Positions 1 through 11,562 of a stretch of 64,000 nt of DNA are shown piece after piece. The stretch is from contig NZ_FUZI01000004.1 in the NCBI RefSeq assembly GCF_900166965.1, positions 431,111 to 495,110 of the forward strand, in the 5' to 3' direction. The DNA comes from Photobacterium piscicola. GTDB taxonomy: Bacteria; Pseudomonadota; Gammaproteobacteria; Enterobacterales; Vibrionaceae. How positions within the stretch are numbered: position 1 is the first letter of the stretch; every line of letters starts with the position of its first letter. The notes under the pieces were generated by a model. The model was not told where the DNA came from and did no database searches. It saw only the letters and a program-made list of their open reading frames with translations. Position numbers and translations under genes: made by a program.

Positions 1-1504
<1,504 letters not shown>

Positions 1505-1517
1505 GATTTTACCTGCA

Positions 1518-1901
1518 TTAGCCTAAGATAGGTGTTTTAGTGATCGCTAATTGTGCCGCTAGCACTAGCCAGCCAATTGCGCCTAAAAAGGCAAACGTCT
1601 TAAAGACTTTATTCTTTCCATGATGAAGAGTGAAATAACCTAATGCTATATAAGCAAGAACACAGGTTAATTTTTCTGTTAGCCAGCCATTACCAGCGGT
1701 AAAAGGCATAAAGCCAGTAATAAAAATTAATGCCACACCAGACGCTAACATGATCGTATCAATGATATGGGGAGTAATCTTAAAGAATTTTTTCTGTATC
1801 ATTGATGAGTTTGCCATCACCATTATATAGCGTGCGACAAACAATAAGACACTTAACGCAATTGCAGTAAGGTGGATGTGTTTCATTGCCATATACATCA
1901 T
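1518..1901 (-). CDS. sirB2: SirB2 family inner-membrane protein
   Basis: Small (127-residue) integral membrane protein with four hydrophobic segments, starting MMYMAMKHIHLTAIALSVLL. The function is unknown; the SirB2 family is defined by homology and by this neighbourhood. The reading frame is open further upstream (to 1964), but that would overlap prmC. ATG 1901 lies two bases after the prmC stop and has AAGGAG upstream, so I take it as the start; ATGs at 1898, 1892 and 1886 are alternatives. It is cotranscribed with prmC and sirB1. Confidence 0.85.
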   Translation of the reverse strand: MMYMAMKHIHLTAIALSVLLFVARYIMVMANSSMIQKKFFKITPHIIDTIMLASGVALIFITGFMPFTAGNGWLTEKLTCVLAYIALGYFTLHHGKNKVFKTFAFLGAIGWLVLAAQLAITKTPILG

Positions 1902-1903
1902 TG

Positions 1904-2758
1904 TTAATGATCTCCTTGCCAGCAACCCATCGTAACACGATCGAGCCCAGCATAATCCTGACATGTTGATACCTGCACATAGCCTAATTGCTCAAGAATC
2001 ATTCGAACGGCTGCGCCTTGTTCAAAACCATGTTCCATGAGTAACCAACCGTCAGGTAATAAATATTGGCGTCCATATTGGCTAATAATACGAATATCAG
2101 CGAGTCCGTTATCACTAGCGACTAACGCACTTTTAGGTTCAAAGCGTACATCACCTTCAATCAGATGTGGATCCGCTTCATCTATATAAGGCGGATTACT
2201 GACAATGACGGCAAATTGAGGCTGTTGTTCAAGTGGGGAATACCAACTACCGCATAAAAAACGGCTATTGGTAATATCTAATCTGTGGCTATTTTCAGTG
2301 GCTAATGCGACGGCTTCGGGGCGTAAATCAATTCCAGTAACGGCAATATCCGCTCGTTCAGATGCGATAGCTAAGGCTATGGCGCCTGTTCCGGTCCCTA
2401 AATCTAGTACCTGACATTGATGCGTTGGAATTTTCTCTAACGCGAGTTCAACCAATCTTTCAGTATCAGGACGGGGAATTAATGTCGACGGAGCCACTTT
2501 TAATGACAATGACCAAAACTCACGTTCGCCGACAATATAAGCAATCGGCTCACCCGCTATTCGACGGGCTAATAACGCTGAAAACATGTCAAATTGCGTA
2601 TCATCAAGCTGCTTTTCAGGCCATGTTAACAAATAACTACGCGGTTTATCTAATACATGACATAGCAATACAGCACTGTCTAATTGCGGGCTATTTGAGC
2701 CCGCAATCGCAAGTTGTGCACTGGTCTGTTGTAATAGACATTCAATGCTACGTGACAT
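1904..2758 (-). CDS. prmC: Peptide chain release factor N5-glutamine methyltransferase
   Basis: SAM-dependent methylase that modifies the Gln of the GGQ motif in release factors 1 and 2. The 284 residues show a helical N-terminal domain, the motif GTGTG (121-125) for SAM binding and the catalytic NPPY (188-191), diagnostic of amide-N methylation. Its start overlaps the stop of prfA, which encodes one of its substrates, so the two are translationally coupled. Length and order agree with E. coli prfA-prmC. Confidence 0.97.
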   Translation of the reverse strand: MSRSIECLLQQTSAQLAIAGSNSPQLDSAVLLCHVLDKPRSYLLTWPEKQLDDTQFDMFSALLARRIAGEPIAYIVGEREFWSLSLKVAPSTLIPRPDTERLVELALEKIPTHQCQVLDLGTGTGAIALAIASERADIAVTGIDLRPEAVALATENSHRLDITNSRFLCGSWYSPLEQQPQFAVIVSNPPYIDEADPHLIEGDVRFEPKSALVASDNGLADIRIISQYGRQYLLPDGWLLMEHGFEQGAAVRMILEQLGYVQVSTCQDYAGLDRVTMGCWQGDH

Positions 2759-3846
2759 TAGTTTTGCTCAGCCATCGCAGCAAGCTGATCGGCTTGGTAT
2801 TCAGTAAATACAGGTTGGATCAAGGCGTCTAAGTCACCTTCCATCACTTCATTTAAACGGTAAAGTGTTAGCGTAATACGGTGATCAGAAACACGACCTT
2901 GTGGGTAGTTATAAGTACGAATACGGTCAGAACGATCACCTGAGCCTAACAAGTTACGACGAGTACTTGCTTCTGCTTCATGACGACGTTCCTCTTCCGC
3001 TTTAATAATACGCGCAGCAAGAACAGACATTGCTTTCGCTTTGTTCTTATGTTGTGAACGTTCATCTTGACACTCAACCACAATACCTGTTGGTAAGTGA
3101 GTAATACGAATTGCAGAATCGGTGGTGTTAACGTGCTGACCACCTGCGCCAGATGAACGGAAAGTATCGATTCTTAAATCACCTGCATTAATATCAGGAA
3201 TTTCAGCTTCTGGAATTTCAGGTAAAATTGCGATAGTACAAGCAGAAGTATGTACACGGCCTTGAGATTCTGTAGCAGGTACACGTTGTACACGGTGACC
3301 GCCTGACTCAAATTTTAATACGCCATAAGCGCCATCGCCGTTTACTTTAGCAATCATCTCTTTGTAACCGCCTTGCTCTGAACGGTTTTCATTGATGATC
3401 TCCATACGCCAGCCACGACGCTCAGCATATTTACTGTACATACGGAACAAGTCACCCGCGAAAATACCTGCTTCATCGCCACCAGCACCTGCGCGAATTT
3501 CAACGAAACAGTTACGATCATCATTAGGATCTTTAGGAATCAATAATAGTTGTAACTCATCCGCTAAACGTTCAATTTCAGCTTTCGCGTCTTTGATTTC
3601 TTCTAGTGCCATTTCGCGCATTTCAGCGTCATCTTCTTGCGCCATTTCTTCAGCGGCTTCAAGATCATCTTTCGCTTGTTGGTACGCTTGGAAACACTTG
3701 GTCACTTCTTCAAGCTGAGAATACTCTTTTGATAGTGCGCGGAATCGGTTTTGATCACTAAGAACACCGGGATCACCCAGTAAATGTTGAACTTCTTCGT
3801 AACGTTCAACCAGCGTTTCTAATTTAACTAAAATTGATTGCTTCAT
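2758..3846 (-). CDS. prfA: Peptide chain release factor 1
   Basis: RF1 (362 residues) recognises UAA and UAG in the ribosomal A site and triggers peptide release. Visible hallmarks are the codon-recognition tripeptide P-A-T at 190-192 and the GGQ catalytic motif at 235-237, within [10 protein letters not shown]. An acidic, helical domain 1 occupies about residues 1-100. It lies 45 nt downstream of hemA and overlaps prmC, which methylates Q237. Nothing is missing. Confidence 0.98.
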   Translation of the reverse strand: MKQSILVKLETLVERYEEVQHLLGDPGVLSDQNRFRALSKEYSQLEEVTKCFQAYQQAKDDLEAAEEMAQEDDAEMREMALEEIKDAKAEIERLADELQLLLIPKDPNDDRNCFVEIRAGAGGDEAGIFAGDLFRMYSKYAERRGWRMEIINENRSEQGGYKEMIAKVNGDGAYGVLKFESGGHRVQRVPATESQGRVHTSACTIAILPEIPEAEIPDINAGDLRIDTFRSSGAGGQHVNTTDSAIRITHLPTGIVVECQDERSQHKNKAKAMSVLAARIIKAEEERRHEAEASTRRNLLGSGDRSDRIRTYNYPQGRVSDHRITLTLYRLNEVMEGDLDALIQPVFTEYQADQLAAMAEQN

Positions 3847-3891
3847 AATCTTCTAATTAGGGTGCGGAGTGAAGGCCTAGGCCATCAACTA

Positions 3892-5154
3892 CTAATCGTT
3901 ATAGGAATCCAGCCCAAGTGCTTCACGGATCACAACCAATTTGTCAGATTCACCATCTTTGGCGACCTGTTGCATGGCTTTCGTCGGGGCATGGATAAGC
4001 TTATTGGTTAATTTATTACTCAATTCTACCAAGGCTCTTTCAGGATCGGTGCCATTGGCGATTGCTTGTAAGCTGCGTTGTAACAGCTCATTTTTTATTG
4101 CTTCTGCGTATTGGCGATAATCACGAATACTATCCACCGCTTCCAGTGAACGTAGCCACTGTAAAAAGGCAATACTTTCTTCAGCTATTATCGCCTCAGC
4201 TTGAATCGCAGCCACTTTACGTTGCTCACGATTTTTCTCGACAATCGAATGCAGATCATCAACAGAATATAAATAGACGTCATTAAGATCGCCCACCTGT
4301 GATTCAATATCACGTGGTACGGCGATATCAACAAAGAGCATTGGCTGATTGCGACGTTGCTTCAACGCGACTTCGACCATGCCTTTACCGACAATGGGTA
4401 ATGGGCTTGCCGTTGAGCTAATCACAATATCAGCACAATGAAGGTGATTGGGAATATCTTCTAAGCCAATCACTTCAGCACCAAATTCTCGCGCTAGATT
4501 AGCAGCACGCTCACGGGTTCTATTGGCAACAATTAAACGGTTACAGCCTTGTTCAACTGCATGACGAGCAACCAACTCAATGGTCTCTCCTGCTCCGATG
4601 AGCAACATCGTCACACCTGATAAAGCTTCAAAAATTTGTCTAGCCAACGAACATGCAGCATAGGCGACAGACACCGCATTGCCACCGATATCGGTTTCAG
4701 TGCGTACTCGCTTTGCGACAGTAAACGTTTTTTGAAACAATTTTTCTAAGGTACCAACCACAGTTCCATTGTCTTTTGATTCCGAATAAGACTGCTTCAC
4801 CTGTCCTAGGATTTGCGGTTCGCCTAATACTAACGAATCTAAGCCACACGCCACACGCATTAAATGTCGCGCCGCAGCTTGTTGTTCATGAAAATACAGG
4901 CTTGGCATCAATTCTTCGGCTGTGATCTGATGAAATTTGGTCAACCAGTCAATAATCACACCCGGTCCTGACTGTGATAATTCACAGTAAACTTCGGTAC
5001 GGTTGCATGTCGATACAATAACCGCACTTGATACCTCAGGATGGTTTTTAAGCTCCTGCAGTGCCAAAGACAGTTTTTCAGGAGAAAAAGCTACCTTCTC
5101 ACGCAAATCAACAGAAGCTGTTTTGTGGTTGATTCCTAATGCAAGCAAGGTCAT
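3892..5154 (-). CDS. hemA: Glutamyl-tRNA reductase
   Basis: NADPH-dependent enzyme that reduces glutamyl-tRNA(Glu) to glutamate-1-semialdehyde, the first committed step of C5-pathway tetrapyrrole synthesis. The 420 residues carry the catalytic cysteine in STCNRTEVY (C50), the nucleotide-binding segment [15 protein letters not shown] and a C-terminal helical dimerisation domain. It is the first gene of the leftward operon and divergent from lolB. No good Shine-Dalgarno sequence is visible before ATG 5154. The 21-nt open extension upstream offers no better start. Confidence 0.97.
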   Translation of the reverse strand: MTLLALGINHKTASVDLREKVAFSPEKLSLALQELKNHPEVSSAVIVSTCNRTEVYCELSQSGPGVIIDWLTKFHQITAEELMPSLYFHEQQAAARHLMRVACGLDSLVLGEPQILGQVKQSYSESKDNGTVVGTLEKLFQKTFTVAKRVRTETDIGGNAVSVAYAACSLARQIFEALSGVTMLLIGAGETIELVARHAVEQGCNRLIVANRTRERAANLAREFGAEVIGLEDIPNHLHCADIVISSTASPLPIVGKGMVEVALKQRRNQPMLFVDIAVPRDIESQVGDLNDVYLYSVDDLHSIVEKNREQRKVAAIQAEAIIAEESIAFLQWLRSLEAVDSIRDYRQYAEAIKNELLQRSLQAIANGTDPERALVELSNKLTNKLIHAPTKAMQQVAKDGESDKLVVIREALGLDSYND

Positions 5155-5303
5155 GGAAACAGTATACCCACTTTGGCAGTGAAAAAATCTAAGGTGCAGA
5201 TTTTACTTGATGCCATGTCGTAATAAAAGGCAACAGACGTAATCAATCCATAATGACACCATTTTTATCGTTTTTTAGCCACCTTCTTAGCTTCGTTAGG
5301 GGG

Positions 5304-5309
5304 TATAAT
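5304..5309 (+). promoter_or_regulatory. Putative -10 element for lolB-ispE-prs
   Basis: A perfect TATAAT in the 214-bp hemA/lolB divergent gap, 60 bp before the lolB start. No convincing -35 lies 16-18 bp upstream, so this rests on the -10 hexamer and position alone. Confidence 0.4.
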
Positions 5310-5368
5310 TTGGCATTCGATTAAATTATCGCTATTGTTTTGACTCATTTTGATAGAGATCCCCTACG

Positions 5369-6040
5369 ATGATATTGCGTAATCTTGTTAAAAATATCAC
5401 TTTCACGTCGGTAACCCCGCCACTCAAAAATGTGGTTACAGCACATCAAAAAAAATGGCTTAGTGCATTTTTCGCTTTATCGCTATCACTGCTTGCAGGT
5501 TGTGCCCAGCAACCGACAGTAACGCATAAAGCCGATTGGCCCCTCCATCAAGCCCAATTAAAACAACTCACCAATTATCATGCTCAAGGTGTCTTTGGTT
5601 ATATTAGCCCACAACAACGGGTGACGCTGTCCTTTAATTGGCAAAACCAACCTGATGATTATCAACTTATTTTAACCAAAATGTATAAAACGATCCTTAA
5701 GTTGGATGCTCGTCCTAATGCGGTAACGCTGACCGATCCAGATGGTAAAACCTACCATGGAACCAATGCAGCACAACTCGTACAACAGCTCACAGGCATT
5801 AGCTTACCACTCCAACAAATGCAAGATTGGCTAATCGGTTTACCCACAGGAGCCGATCATTACCTACTCAATAAAAATGACCAAGTCGCCTTTTTAACCA
5901 AAAGAATAGCGGGTCGAACTTGGGAGATGCATTACAGTACTTATGACAATACTCAAGTACCCTCACTGCCAACACTAATGACCTTAACGCAAGGAAATTT
6001 AACCATAAAAATAAAAGTCTCCCAATGGAAAACAGCGTAA
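5369..6040 (+). CDS. lolB: Outer-membrane lipoprotein LolB
   Basis: Receptor that accepts lipoproteins from periplasmic LolA and inserts them into the outer membrane. The 223-residue product has a lipoprotein signal with lipobox LLAGC (lipidated C45) and a LolA/LolB-like beta-barrel with the stretch QGVFGYISPQQRVTLSFNW. The n-region before the hydrophobic core is unusually long (about 28 residues), so the true start may lie downstream, but no better in-frame ATG exists. It is divergent from hemA and upstream of ispE, the standard arrangement. Confidence 0.93.
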   Translation: MILRNLVKNITFTSVTPPLKNVVTAHQKKWLSAFFALSLSLLAGCAQQPTVTHKADWPLHQAQLKQLTNYHAQGVFGYISPQQRVTLSFNWQNQPDDYQLILTKMYKTILKLDARPNAVTLTDPDGKTYHGTNAAQLVQQLTGISLPLQQMQDWLIGLPTGADHYLLNKNDQVAFLTKRIAGRTWEMHYSTYDNTQVPSLPTLMTLTQGNLTIKIKVSQWKTA

Positions 6041-6090
6041 TAACCTTGGTTTATTCATATTTTAAATTTACGTAATAATGAGTTATTTTC

Positions 6091-6969
6091 ATGAACCACA
6101 ACGCCAAATTTGATATTGCCACTCAGTGGCCAGCACCTGCAAAACTTAACCTTTTTCTTTATATTACAGGTCAGCGAGACAACGGTTATCATGACTTGCA
6201 AACGTTATTTCAGTTTGTTGATTATGGTGATACATTAACCATAACAGCCCGTCAAGATAGTGAAATAACCCTAACACCCACCATTACAGGTGTTGCTACC
6301 GAAGATAATTTAATTTATCGCGCAGCCATTGCTTTGCGCCAAGCCGCGCAAGTAAATTTTGGAGCAGAGATTCACATTGATAAAATTTTGCCTATGGGTG
6401 GCGGTTTAGGTGGTGGTTCATCCAATGCCGCAACAACCTTAGTCGCATTGAATTTTTTATGGCAAACACACCTCTCCGTTGATGAACTTGCCGCTATCGG
6501 CTTAAAACTAGGGGCTGATGTGCCTGTTTTTGTTCGAGGTCATAGTGCATTCGCAGAAGGAATTGGTGAAAAATTACAACCTGCATTACCACAAGAAAAA
6601 TGGTACCTCATCGCTAAACCCGATATTAGCATCGCAACTGCTGAAATTTTCAACCATCCGCAACTACCACGTAATACAAAAAAACGCAGCTTAGATGCCC
6701 TGTTACGTGGGGTTTACGAAAACGATTGCGAAAAAATTGTAAGAAGTCTTAATCCCGAGGTTGATCAGGCGCTTTCATGGCTGTTAGAATATGCACCGTC
6801 AAGATTAACTGGTACTGGCGCTTGTGTGTTTGCTGAATGTGACTCCGAGCAAAATGCCAATGATATTTTGAATAATTTACCTGACTGGCTCCAGGGATTT
6901 GTCGCAAAAGGTGTTAACGTATCTCCTTTGATGACAACGCTAGCCACATATTCTATGGATTGTCAGTAA
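6091..6969 (+). CDS. ispE: 4-(cytidine 5'-diphospho)-2-C-methyl-D-erythritol kinase
   Basis: GHMP-family kinase of the MEP isoprenoid pathway, phosphorylating the 2-hydroxyl of CDP-methylerythritol. The 292 residues contain the N-terminal substrate segment [20 protein letters not shown] and the ATP-binding glycine loop [13 protein letters not shown] (101-113). It lies 50 bp after lolB and ends 32 bp before the prs start, so the three genes probably form one unit. Length is normal. Confidence 0.97.
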   Translation: MNHNAKFDIATQWPAPAKLNLFLYITGQRDNGYHDLQTLFQFVDYGDTLTITARQDSEITLTPTITGVATEDNLIYRAAIALRQAAQVNFGAEIHIDKILPMGGGLGGGSSNAATTLVALNFLWQTHLSVDELAAIGLKLGADVPVFVRGHSAFAEGIGEKLQPALPQEKWYLIAKPDISIATAEIFNHPQLPRNTKKRSLDALLRGVYENDCEKIVRSLNPEVDQALSWLLEYAPSRLTGTGACVFAECDSEQNANDILNNLPDWLQGFVAKGVNVSPLMTTLATYSMDCQ

Positions 6970-7001
6970 TTACAACTTGGACGCAACCTGAGGTTTACAC
7001 C

Positions 7002-7949
7002 GTGCCTGATATGAAGCTGTTTGCTGGTAACGCTACACCAGAACTAGCCCAACGCATCGCTGATCGTCTTTATATTTCATTAGGAGACGCAACGGTTGAC
7101 CGTTTCTCCGATGGTGAAGTATGTGTGCAAATTAATGAAAACGTGCGTGGTAGCGACGTATTCATTATTCAATCAACTTGTGCACCAACTAACGACAACC
7201 TAATGGAACTGGTTGTTATGATCGATGCATTACGTCGTGCTTCTGCAGGTCGTATTACTGCTGTGATTCCATACTTCGGTTATGCGCGTCAAGATCGTCG
7301 TGTACGTTCTGCTCGTGTACCAATCACTGCCAAAGTTGTTGCTGACTTCCTTTCTAATGTAGGTGTTGACCGCGTACTAACGGTTGATCTACACGCTGAA
7401 CAAATCCAAGGTTTCTTCGACGTTCCTGTAGATAACGTATTTGGTAGCCCTGTGCTGCTAGAAGATATGTTAGCGAAAGACCTACAAGATCCAGTGGTTG
7501 TTTCTCCTGATATCGGTGGTGTTGTACGTGCGCGCGCAATTGCAAAACTATTAGATGATACTGATATTGCTATCATCGATAAGCGTCGTCCACGTGCTAA
7601 CGTTTCTCAAGTTATGCACCTAATCGGTGATGTTGAAGGTCGCGATTGTATTATCGTTGATGACATGATCGATACTGGCGGTACATTATGTAAAGCGGCT
7701 GAAGCACTAAAAGAACGCGGTGCTAAACGTGTATTTGCATACGCGACCCACCCTGTATTCTCGGGTAGTGCGCTACAAAACATCACTGAATCTGTCATTG
7801 ATGAAATCATTGTGACTGACTCAATTCCACTAACAAAAGAAATTGCTGCAACAGGTAAAGTATCAGTACTTACGCTGTCAGGCATGCTAGCTGAAGCGAT
7901 TCGTCGTATCAGCAACGAAGAATCAATTTCTGCGATGTTTGAGCACTAA
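7002..7949 (+). CDS. prs: Ribose-phosphate pyrophosphokinase (PRPP synthase)
   Basis: Makes PRPP from ribose 5-phosphate and ATP for purine, pyrimidine, NAD, histidine and tryptophan synthesis. I chose GTG 7002: it gives a 315-residue protein beginning [14 protein letters not shown] after the initiator, the length of E. coli Prs, and CTGAGG lies 8 nt upstream. The frame is open to 6960 but that extension overlaps ispE. Motifs include YFGYARQDR in the ATP-binding region and the PRPP loop [12 protein letters not shown] strong terminator follows at 8006. Confidence 0.98.
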   Translation: MPDMKLFAGNATPELAQRIADRLYISLGDATVDRFSDGEVCVQINENVRGSDVFIIQSTCAPTNDNLMELVVMIDALRRASAGRITAVIPYFGYARQDRRVRSARVPITAKVVADFLSNVGVDRVLTVDLHAEQIQGFFDVPVDNVFGSPVLLEDMLAKDLQDPVVVSPDIGGVVRARAIAKLLDDTDIAIIDKRRPRANVSQVMHLIGDVEGRDCIIVDDMIDTGGTLCKAAEALKERGAKRVFAYATHPVFSGSALQNITESVIDEIIVTDSIPLTKEIAATGKVSVLTLSGMLAEAIRRISNEESISAMFEH

Positions 7950-8005
7950 TCACGTTCGATTAGAATGAGATTTATCTCAGCTAAATTCTTAGCTAAATAA
8001 AAACC

Positions 8006-8036
8006 AACGCCTCGCTTTTGCGGGGCGTTTTATTTT
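8006..8036 (+). terminator. Rho-independent terminator after prs
   Basis: A 10-bp stem, AACGCCTCGC paired with GCGGGGCGTT (one G-T pair), with a TTTT loop, is followed by a T-rich run. It ends the lolB-ispE-prs unit. Confidence 0.9.
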
Positions 8037-8197
8037 TTATTGACTGCTGAAAAACCCGATCACCGCAGAGTCGTATCAATTTCACTTGATTTAGTATAAT
8101 ATAGCGCGCGTTTTGAACCCGACTATTGCTCGGTTTAACCATTACAGTGGTCATCACAAAACGCTATCACTACTGCTATATGACAAGAGAGACAAGC

Positions 8198-8788
8198 GTG
8201 AGTAATAATATTCGGTTACTTGTCGGCCTGGCAAACCCTGGCCAAGAGTATGCACAAACCCGCCATAATGCTGGTGCATGGGTCGTTGAAGAACTAGCTC
8301 GAGTCCATAACGTTACCCTACGTCAAGATCCAAAATATTTTGGTCTAACAGGCAGGATCACAACTAATGGTCAAGATCTTCGCTTGTTGATCCCAACCAC
8401 ATTCATGAATTTATCGGGTAAGTCTGTTGCTGCGCTTGCTAATTTTTTCCAAATTAAACCGGAAGAAATTTTAGTGGCGCATGATGAACTTGACTTACCT
8501 CCTGGTGTTGCCAAGTTTAAAAAAGGCGGTGGTCACGGTGGTCATAATGGCCTACGTGATATCATTAGCAAAATGGGCAATAACAAAGATTTCTATCGTC
8601 TAAGGATTGCCATTGGCCACCCTGGCGATAAAAATAAAGTCGCTGGTTATGTGCTAGGAAAGGCACCGGCCAAAGATCAAGAACTTATTAATGCAGCCGT
8701 TGACGAATCAGTGCGCTGTATTGATGTGCTTCTAAAAGACGGCCTCAGTAAGGCACAAAATCGTCTTCATTCATTCAAGGCAGAATAG
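8198..8788 (+). CDS. pth: Peptidyl-tRNA hydrolase
   Basis: Cleaves peptidyl-tRNA released by stalled ribosomes to recycle tRNA. GTG 8198 is the chosen start: it gives 196 residues, the length usual in vibrios, with an AGAGAG purine stretch upstream; the open frame reaches 8126 without a good ribosome site (an ATG at 8180 is the alternative). Signature motifs are [20 protein letters not shown] with the catalytic His, and the [14 protein letters not shown] segment. It lies 94 bp before ychF, as in E. coli. Confidence 0.97.
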   Translation: MSNNIRLLVGLANPGQEYAQTRHNAGAWVVEELARVHNVTLRQDPKYFGLTGRITTNGQDLRLLIPTTFMNLSGKSVAALANFFQIKPEEILVAHDELDLPPGVAKFKKGGGHGGHNGLRDIISKMGNNKDFYRLRIAIGHPGDKNKVAGYVLGKAPAKDQELINAAVDESVRCIDVLLKDGLSKAQNRLHSFKAE

Positions 8789-8882
8789 CACACTGATAAC
8801 AGTACTGTTTTGTCGTTATAGACTCACCATTGAGTACTATAGTTGAGTTGTTACAGAATAATCACCAAAAGGGTTACAAGCC

Positions 8883-9974
8883 ATGGGTTTTAAATGCGGT
8901 ATCGTAGGTCTACCAAACGTTGGTAAGTCAACACTGTTCAATGCCTTAACAAAAGCAGGCATCGAGGCAGCTAACTTCCCATTCTGTACTATCGAGCCAA
9001 ACACAGGTGTTGTACCTGTGCCAGATCCTCGCATGGATGCATTAGCAGTATTCGTTAAACCAGAACGTATTCTGCCAACCACAATGGAATTTGTAGACAT
9101 CGCAGGCCTTGTTGCTGGCGCATCTAAAGGTGAAGGTCTTGGTAACAAGTTCTTAGCTAACATTCGTGAAACTGATGCTATTGGTCACGTTGTTCGTTGT
9201 TTTGAAAATGAGAACATCGTTCACGTTGCTGGCCGTATTGACCCTCTTGAAGATATCGATATCATCAACCTTGAATTAGCAATGGCTGACCTTGATACCT
9301 GTGAGCGCGCTATTTTCCGTGTCGCTAAGCGAGCTAAAGGCGGTGATAACGATGCTAAAACTGAGATCAAAGTACTAGAAAAAATGCTGCCAATATTAAC
9401 TGACGGCGAAATGCTACGTTCAATGGAACTAAGCAAAGAAGAAAAAGCAGCAGTAGATTACCTGCACTTCTTAACGCTAAAGCCAACCATGTACATTGCT
9501 AACGTTAATGATGACGGTTTTGAAAATAACCCATTCCTAGACAAAGTTATTGAGCGTGCTGCAACAGAAAACGCGATTGTTGTGCCTATCTGTGCGGCAA
9601 TGGAATCTGAAATCGCAGAACTTGACGATGAAGATCGTGAAGAGTTCTTGGCTGACATGGGTATCGAAGAACCTGGTCTTAACCGTGTTATTCGTTCTGG
9701 TTATGAACTACTATCACTACAAACCTACTTCACGGCTGGTGTTAAAGAAGTGCGTGCTTGGACTATCCCTGTTGGCGCTACTGCACCAAAAGCTGCGGGT
9801 GTTATCCACACAGACTTTGAAAAAGGTTTTATTCGTGCTGAAGTTATCGGCTACGATGATTACATCGAATGCGGCGGCGAATCAGCAGCAAAAGATGCGG
9901 GTAAATGGCGTCTAGAAGGTAAAGATTACATCGTTAAAGACGGTGATGTAGTACATTTCCGCTTCAATGTATAA
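8883..9974 (+). CDS. ychF: Redox-regulated ATPase YchF (Obg family)
   Basis: OLA1/YchF-type P-loop protein of 363 residues, cytoplasmic and ribosome-associated, which prefers ATP to GTP. The G1 motif GLPNVGKST is near residue 8, the switch segment FVDIAGLV follows near 70, the NVND motif replaces the usual NKxD, and a C-terminal TGS domain contains ETCE-like [14 protein letters not shown]. Length equals that of E. coli YchF. The gene is likely cotranscribed with pth, with a terminator at 10017. Confidence 0.97.
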   Translation: MGFKCGIVGLPNVGKSTLFNALTKAGIEAANFPFCTIEPNTGVVPVPDPRMDALAVFVKPERILPTTMEFVDIAGLVAGASKGEGLGNKFLANIRETDAIGHVVRCFENENIVHVAGRIDPLEDIDIINLELAMADLDTCERAIFRVAKRAKGGDNDAKTEIKVLEKMLPILTDGEMLRSMELSKEEKAAVDYLHFLTLKPTMYIANVNDDGFENNPFLDKVIERAATENAIVVPICAAMESEIAELDDEDREEFLADMGIEEPGLNRVIRSGYELLSLQTYFTAGVKEVRAWTIPVGATAPKAAGVIHTDFEKGFIRAEVIGYDDYIECGGESAAKDAGKWRLEGKDYIVKDGDVVHFRFNV

Positions 9975-10016
9975 TCGTTTCTATTCAATTATTATTGATA
10001 TAACGATGAATTGATG

Positions 10017-10047
10017 AATAAGCCAGCATTATGCTGGCTTATTTTTT
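10017..10047 (+). terminator. Rho-independent terminator after ychF
   Basis: A perfect 13-bp stem, AATAAGCCAGCAT paired with ATGCTGGCTTATT around one base, is followed by TTTT. Confidence 0.9.
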
Positions 10048-10193
10048 ATCACCTCAAGCCTAAAAATAAATCAGCGCTAGGTCACAATTTTAATTATTGT
10101 TAGCTGACAATTCATATATCAGTTTGTGATTCGCCCAGTTCGCCCAAATAACCGACGAACAAACGAATTTTCGCTGTTTTTCAAAAAAAACTA

Positions 10194-10222
10194 TTGACGG
10201 TTTTAGCTGGTATGAGCATAAT
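10194..10222 (+). promoter_or_regulatory. tRNA array promoter
   Basis: TTGACG (10194-10199) and CATAAT (10217-10222) are separated by exactly 17 bp and followed by a GC-rich discriminator, GCGCCCC, typical of stringently controlled stable-RNA promoters. The first tRNA starts 57 bp downstream. An A-tract (10183-10190) just upstream could act as an UP element. Confidence 0.8.
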
Positions 10223-10278
10223 GCGCCCCGTTCCCAACGAAGCGGCTCACTAAGAGCAGTGGCTGTTGGAAGCAAAAT

Positions 10279-10355
10279 GGCTACGTAGCTCAGTTGGTTA
10301 GAGCACATCACTCATAATGATGGGGTCACAGGTTCGAATCCCGTCGTAGCCACCA
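10279..10355 (+). tRNA. tRNA-Met (CAU), copy 1
   Basis: 77-nt cloverleaf with acceptor GGCTACG/CGTAGCC, anticodon stem CATCA/TGATG, loop CTCATAA giving anticodon CAU, T-loop TTCGAAT and encoded CCA. The paired 1-72 position and the sequence identify the elongator form. First gene of the array. Confidence 0.96.
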
Positions 10356-10405
10356 TTTCAATTTTATTATAAGATTGAAAGTCAATGCTTGTTCATTGAT
10401 AAAAT

Positions 10406-10490
10406 GCGGAAGTGGCGGAATTGGTAGACGCACTAGATTTAGGTTCTAGCGCCGTAAGGTGTGAGAGTTCAAGTCTCTCCTTCCGCACCA
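10406..10490 (+). tRNA. tRNA-Leu (UAG), copy 1
   Basis: 85-nt class II tRNA with acceptor GCGGAAG/CTTCCGC, anticodon stem CTAGA/TCTAG and loop TTTAGGT (anticodon UAG). The long variable arm CGCC-GTAA-GGTG has a GNRA-type tetraloop. CCA is encoded. Confidence 0.96.
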
Positions 10491-10533
10491 TTCTCTCAAT
10501 AGAGTTGAGAGATAGCTTGAAAAAGCACACTGT

Positions 10534-10608
10534 AGGTCTATCGCCAAGCGGTAAGGCAACGGCTTTTGATGCCGTCATACCCTGGTTCGAATCCAGGTAG
10601 ACCTGCCA
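10534..10608 (+). tRNA. tRNA-Gln (UUG), copy 1
   Basis: 75-nt tRNA with acceptor AGGTCTA/TAGACCT, anticodon stem ACGGC/GCCGT, loop TTTTGAT (anticodon UUG) and discriminator G then CCA. Very close to E. coli tRNA-Gln. Confidence 0.96.
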
Positions 10609-10646
10609 CTCTTTAAGAGTATTGATTTATTTCAGTATTCTATGTT

Positions 10647-10723
10647 GGCTACGTAGCTCAGTTGGTTAGAGCACATCACTCATAATGATGGGGTCACAGG
10701 TTCGAATCCCGTCGTAGCCACCA
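10647..10723 (+). tRNA. tRNA-Met (CAU), copy 2
   Basis: Sequence identical to copy 1, including CCA. The 38-bp spacer before it recurs, nearly identical, before copy 3. Confidence 0.96.
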
Positions 10724-10803
10724 TTTATTCTTCAACTAAGTATTTACCTATACTTAATTGAAAAATACAATCAGAGACAACAGTTATTTATAACTGACAA
10801 TAT

Positions 10804-10888
10804 GCGGAAGTGGCGGAATTGGTAGACGCACTAGATTTAGGTTCTAGCGCCGCAAGGTGTGAGAGTTCAAGTCTCTCCTTCCGCACCA
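10804..10888 (+). tRNA. tRNA-Leu (UAG), copy 2, GCAA variant
   Basis: Same 85-nt tRNA as copy 1 except that the variable-arm tetraloop reads GCAA instead of GTAA. Anticodon UAG and CCA are present. Confidence 0.96.
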
Positions 10889-10952
10889 TTCTCTCTGATT
10901 TAAAAAGTCTTGTTACTACCCAACAAGCAACGCTTATGTATTTAAGCACTGT

Positions 10953-11027
10953 AGGTCTATCGCCAAGCGGTAAGGCAACGGCTTTTGATGCCGTCATACC
11001 CTGGTTCGAATCCAGGTAGACCTGCCA
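10953..11027 (+). tRNA. tRNA-Gln (UUG), copy 2
   Basis: 75 nt, identical in sequence to copy 1; anticodon UUG and encoded CCA. Confidence 0.96.
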
Positions 11028-11060
11028 TATTTAGATTAATTGTTGCGACAGTTAATCATT

Positions 11061-11145
11061 GCGGAAGTGGCGGAATTGGTAGACGCACTAGATTTAGGTT
11101 CTAGCGCCGTAAGGTGTGAGAGTTCAAGTCTCTCCTTCCGCACCA
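11061..11145 (+). tRNA. tRNA-Leu (UAG), copy 3
   Basis: 85 nt, identical to copy 1 (GTAA tetraloop). Last gene of repeat unit 1. Confidence 0.96.
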
Positions 11146-11220
11146 TTATTCTTCATCTTAACTACGGTTAATGTGAAAAATACGATCAGAGAAACAACAG
11201 TTATTCGTAACTGACAATAT

Positions 11221-11305
11221 GCGGAAGTGGCGGAATTGGTAGACGCACTAGATTTAGGTTCTAGCGCCGCAAGGTGTGAGAGTTCAAGTCTCTCCTTCCG
11301 CACCA
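11221..11305 (+). tRNA. tRNA-Leu (UAG), copy 4, GCAA variant
   Basis: 85 nt, identical to copy 2 including the GCAA tetraloop; it is the duplicate of that gene. Confidence 0.96.
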
Positions 11306-11369
11306 TTCTCTCTGATTTAAAAAGTCTTGTTACTACCCAACAAGCAACGCTTATGTATTTAAGCACTGT

Positions 11370-11444
11370 AGGTCTATCGCCAAGCGGTAAGGCAACGGCT
11401 TTTGATGCCGTCATACCCTGGTTCGAATCCAGGTAGACCTGCCA
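11370..11444 (+). tRNA. tRNA-Gln (UUG), copy 3
   Basis: 75 nt, identical to copies 1 and 2; duplicate of copy 2 in repeat unit 2. Confidence 0.96.
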
Positions 11445-11477
11445 TATTTAGATTAATTGTTGCGACAGTTAATCATT

Positions 11478-11562
11478 GCGGAAGTGGCGGAATTGGTAGA
11501 CGCACTAGATTTAGGTTCTAGCGCCGTAAGGTGTGAGAGTTCAAGTCTCTCCTTCCGCACCA
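11478..11562 (+). tRNA. tRNA-Leu (UAG), copy 5
   Basis: 85 nt, GTAA variant; duplicate of copy 3 in repeat unit 2. Confidence 0.96.

Larger units (their letters stand above)
10791..11153 (+). repeat. Tandem tRNA repeat, unit 1 (Leu-Gln-Leu)
   Basis: A 363-bp block from the TAACTGACAATAT leader through tRNA-Leu, tRNA-Gln and tRNA-Leu to ATTATTCTT. It recurs at a period of 417 bp (11208-11570), spacers included, with no difference that I could find. The weaker similarity just upstream (ACAGTTATT) suggests that the duplication boundary was slightly further left. Confidence 0.92.

Noticed and set aside
3392..3718. 108-codon plus-strand frame within prfA
   Set aside because: Ser/Ala/Ile-rich low-complexity translation of the complement of prfA, without a ribosome site; prfA is unambiguous.
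5161..5166. TATACT (minus strand) as a hemA -10 element
   Set aside because: It would start transcription at about the hemA ATG, giving a leaderless message without a good -35, so I did not call it.
9550..9915. 121-codon plus-strand frame overlapping ychF
   Set aside because: Out-of-frame shadow of ychF, with composition typical of a shifted frame.
10406..11436. Repeated open frames beginning MAELVDALDLGSS and, on the other strand, MTASKAVALPLGD
   Set aside because: They are translations across tRNA-Leu and tRNA-Gln genes; this is a well-known false ORF type. The cloverleaves explain the sequence and its conservation.
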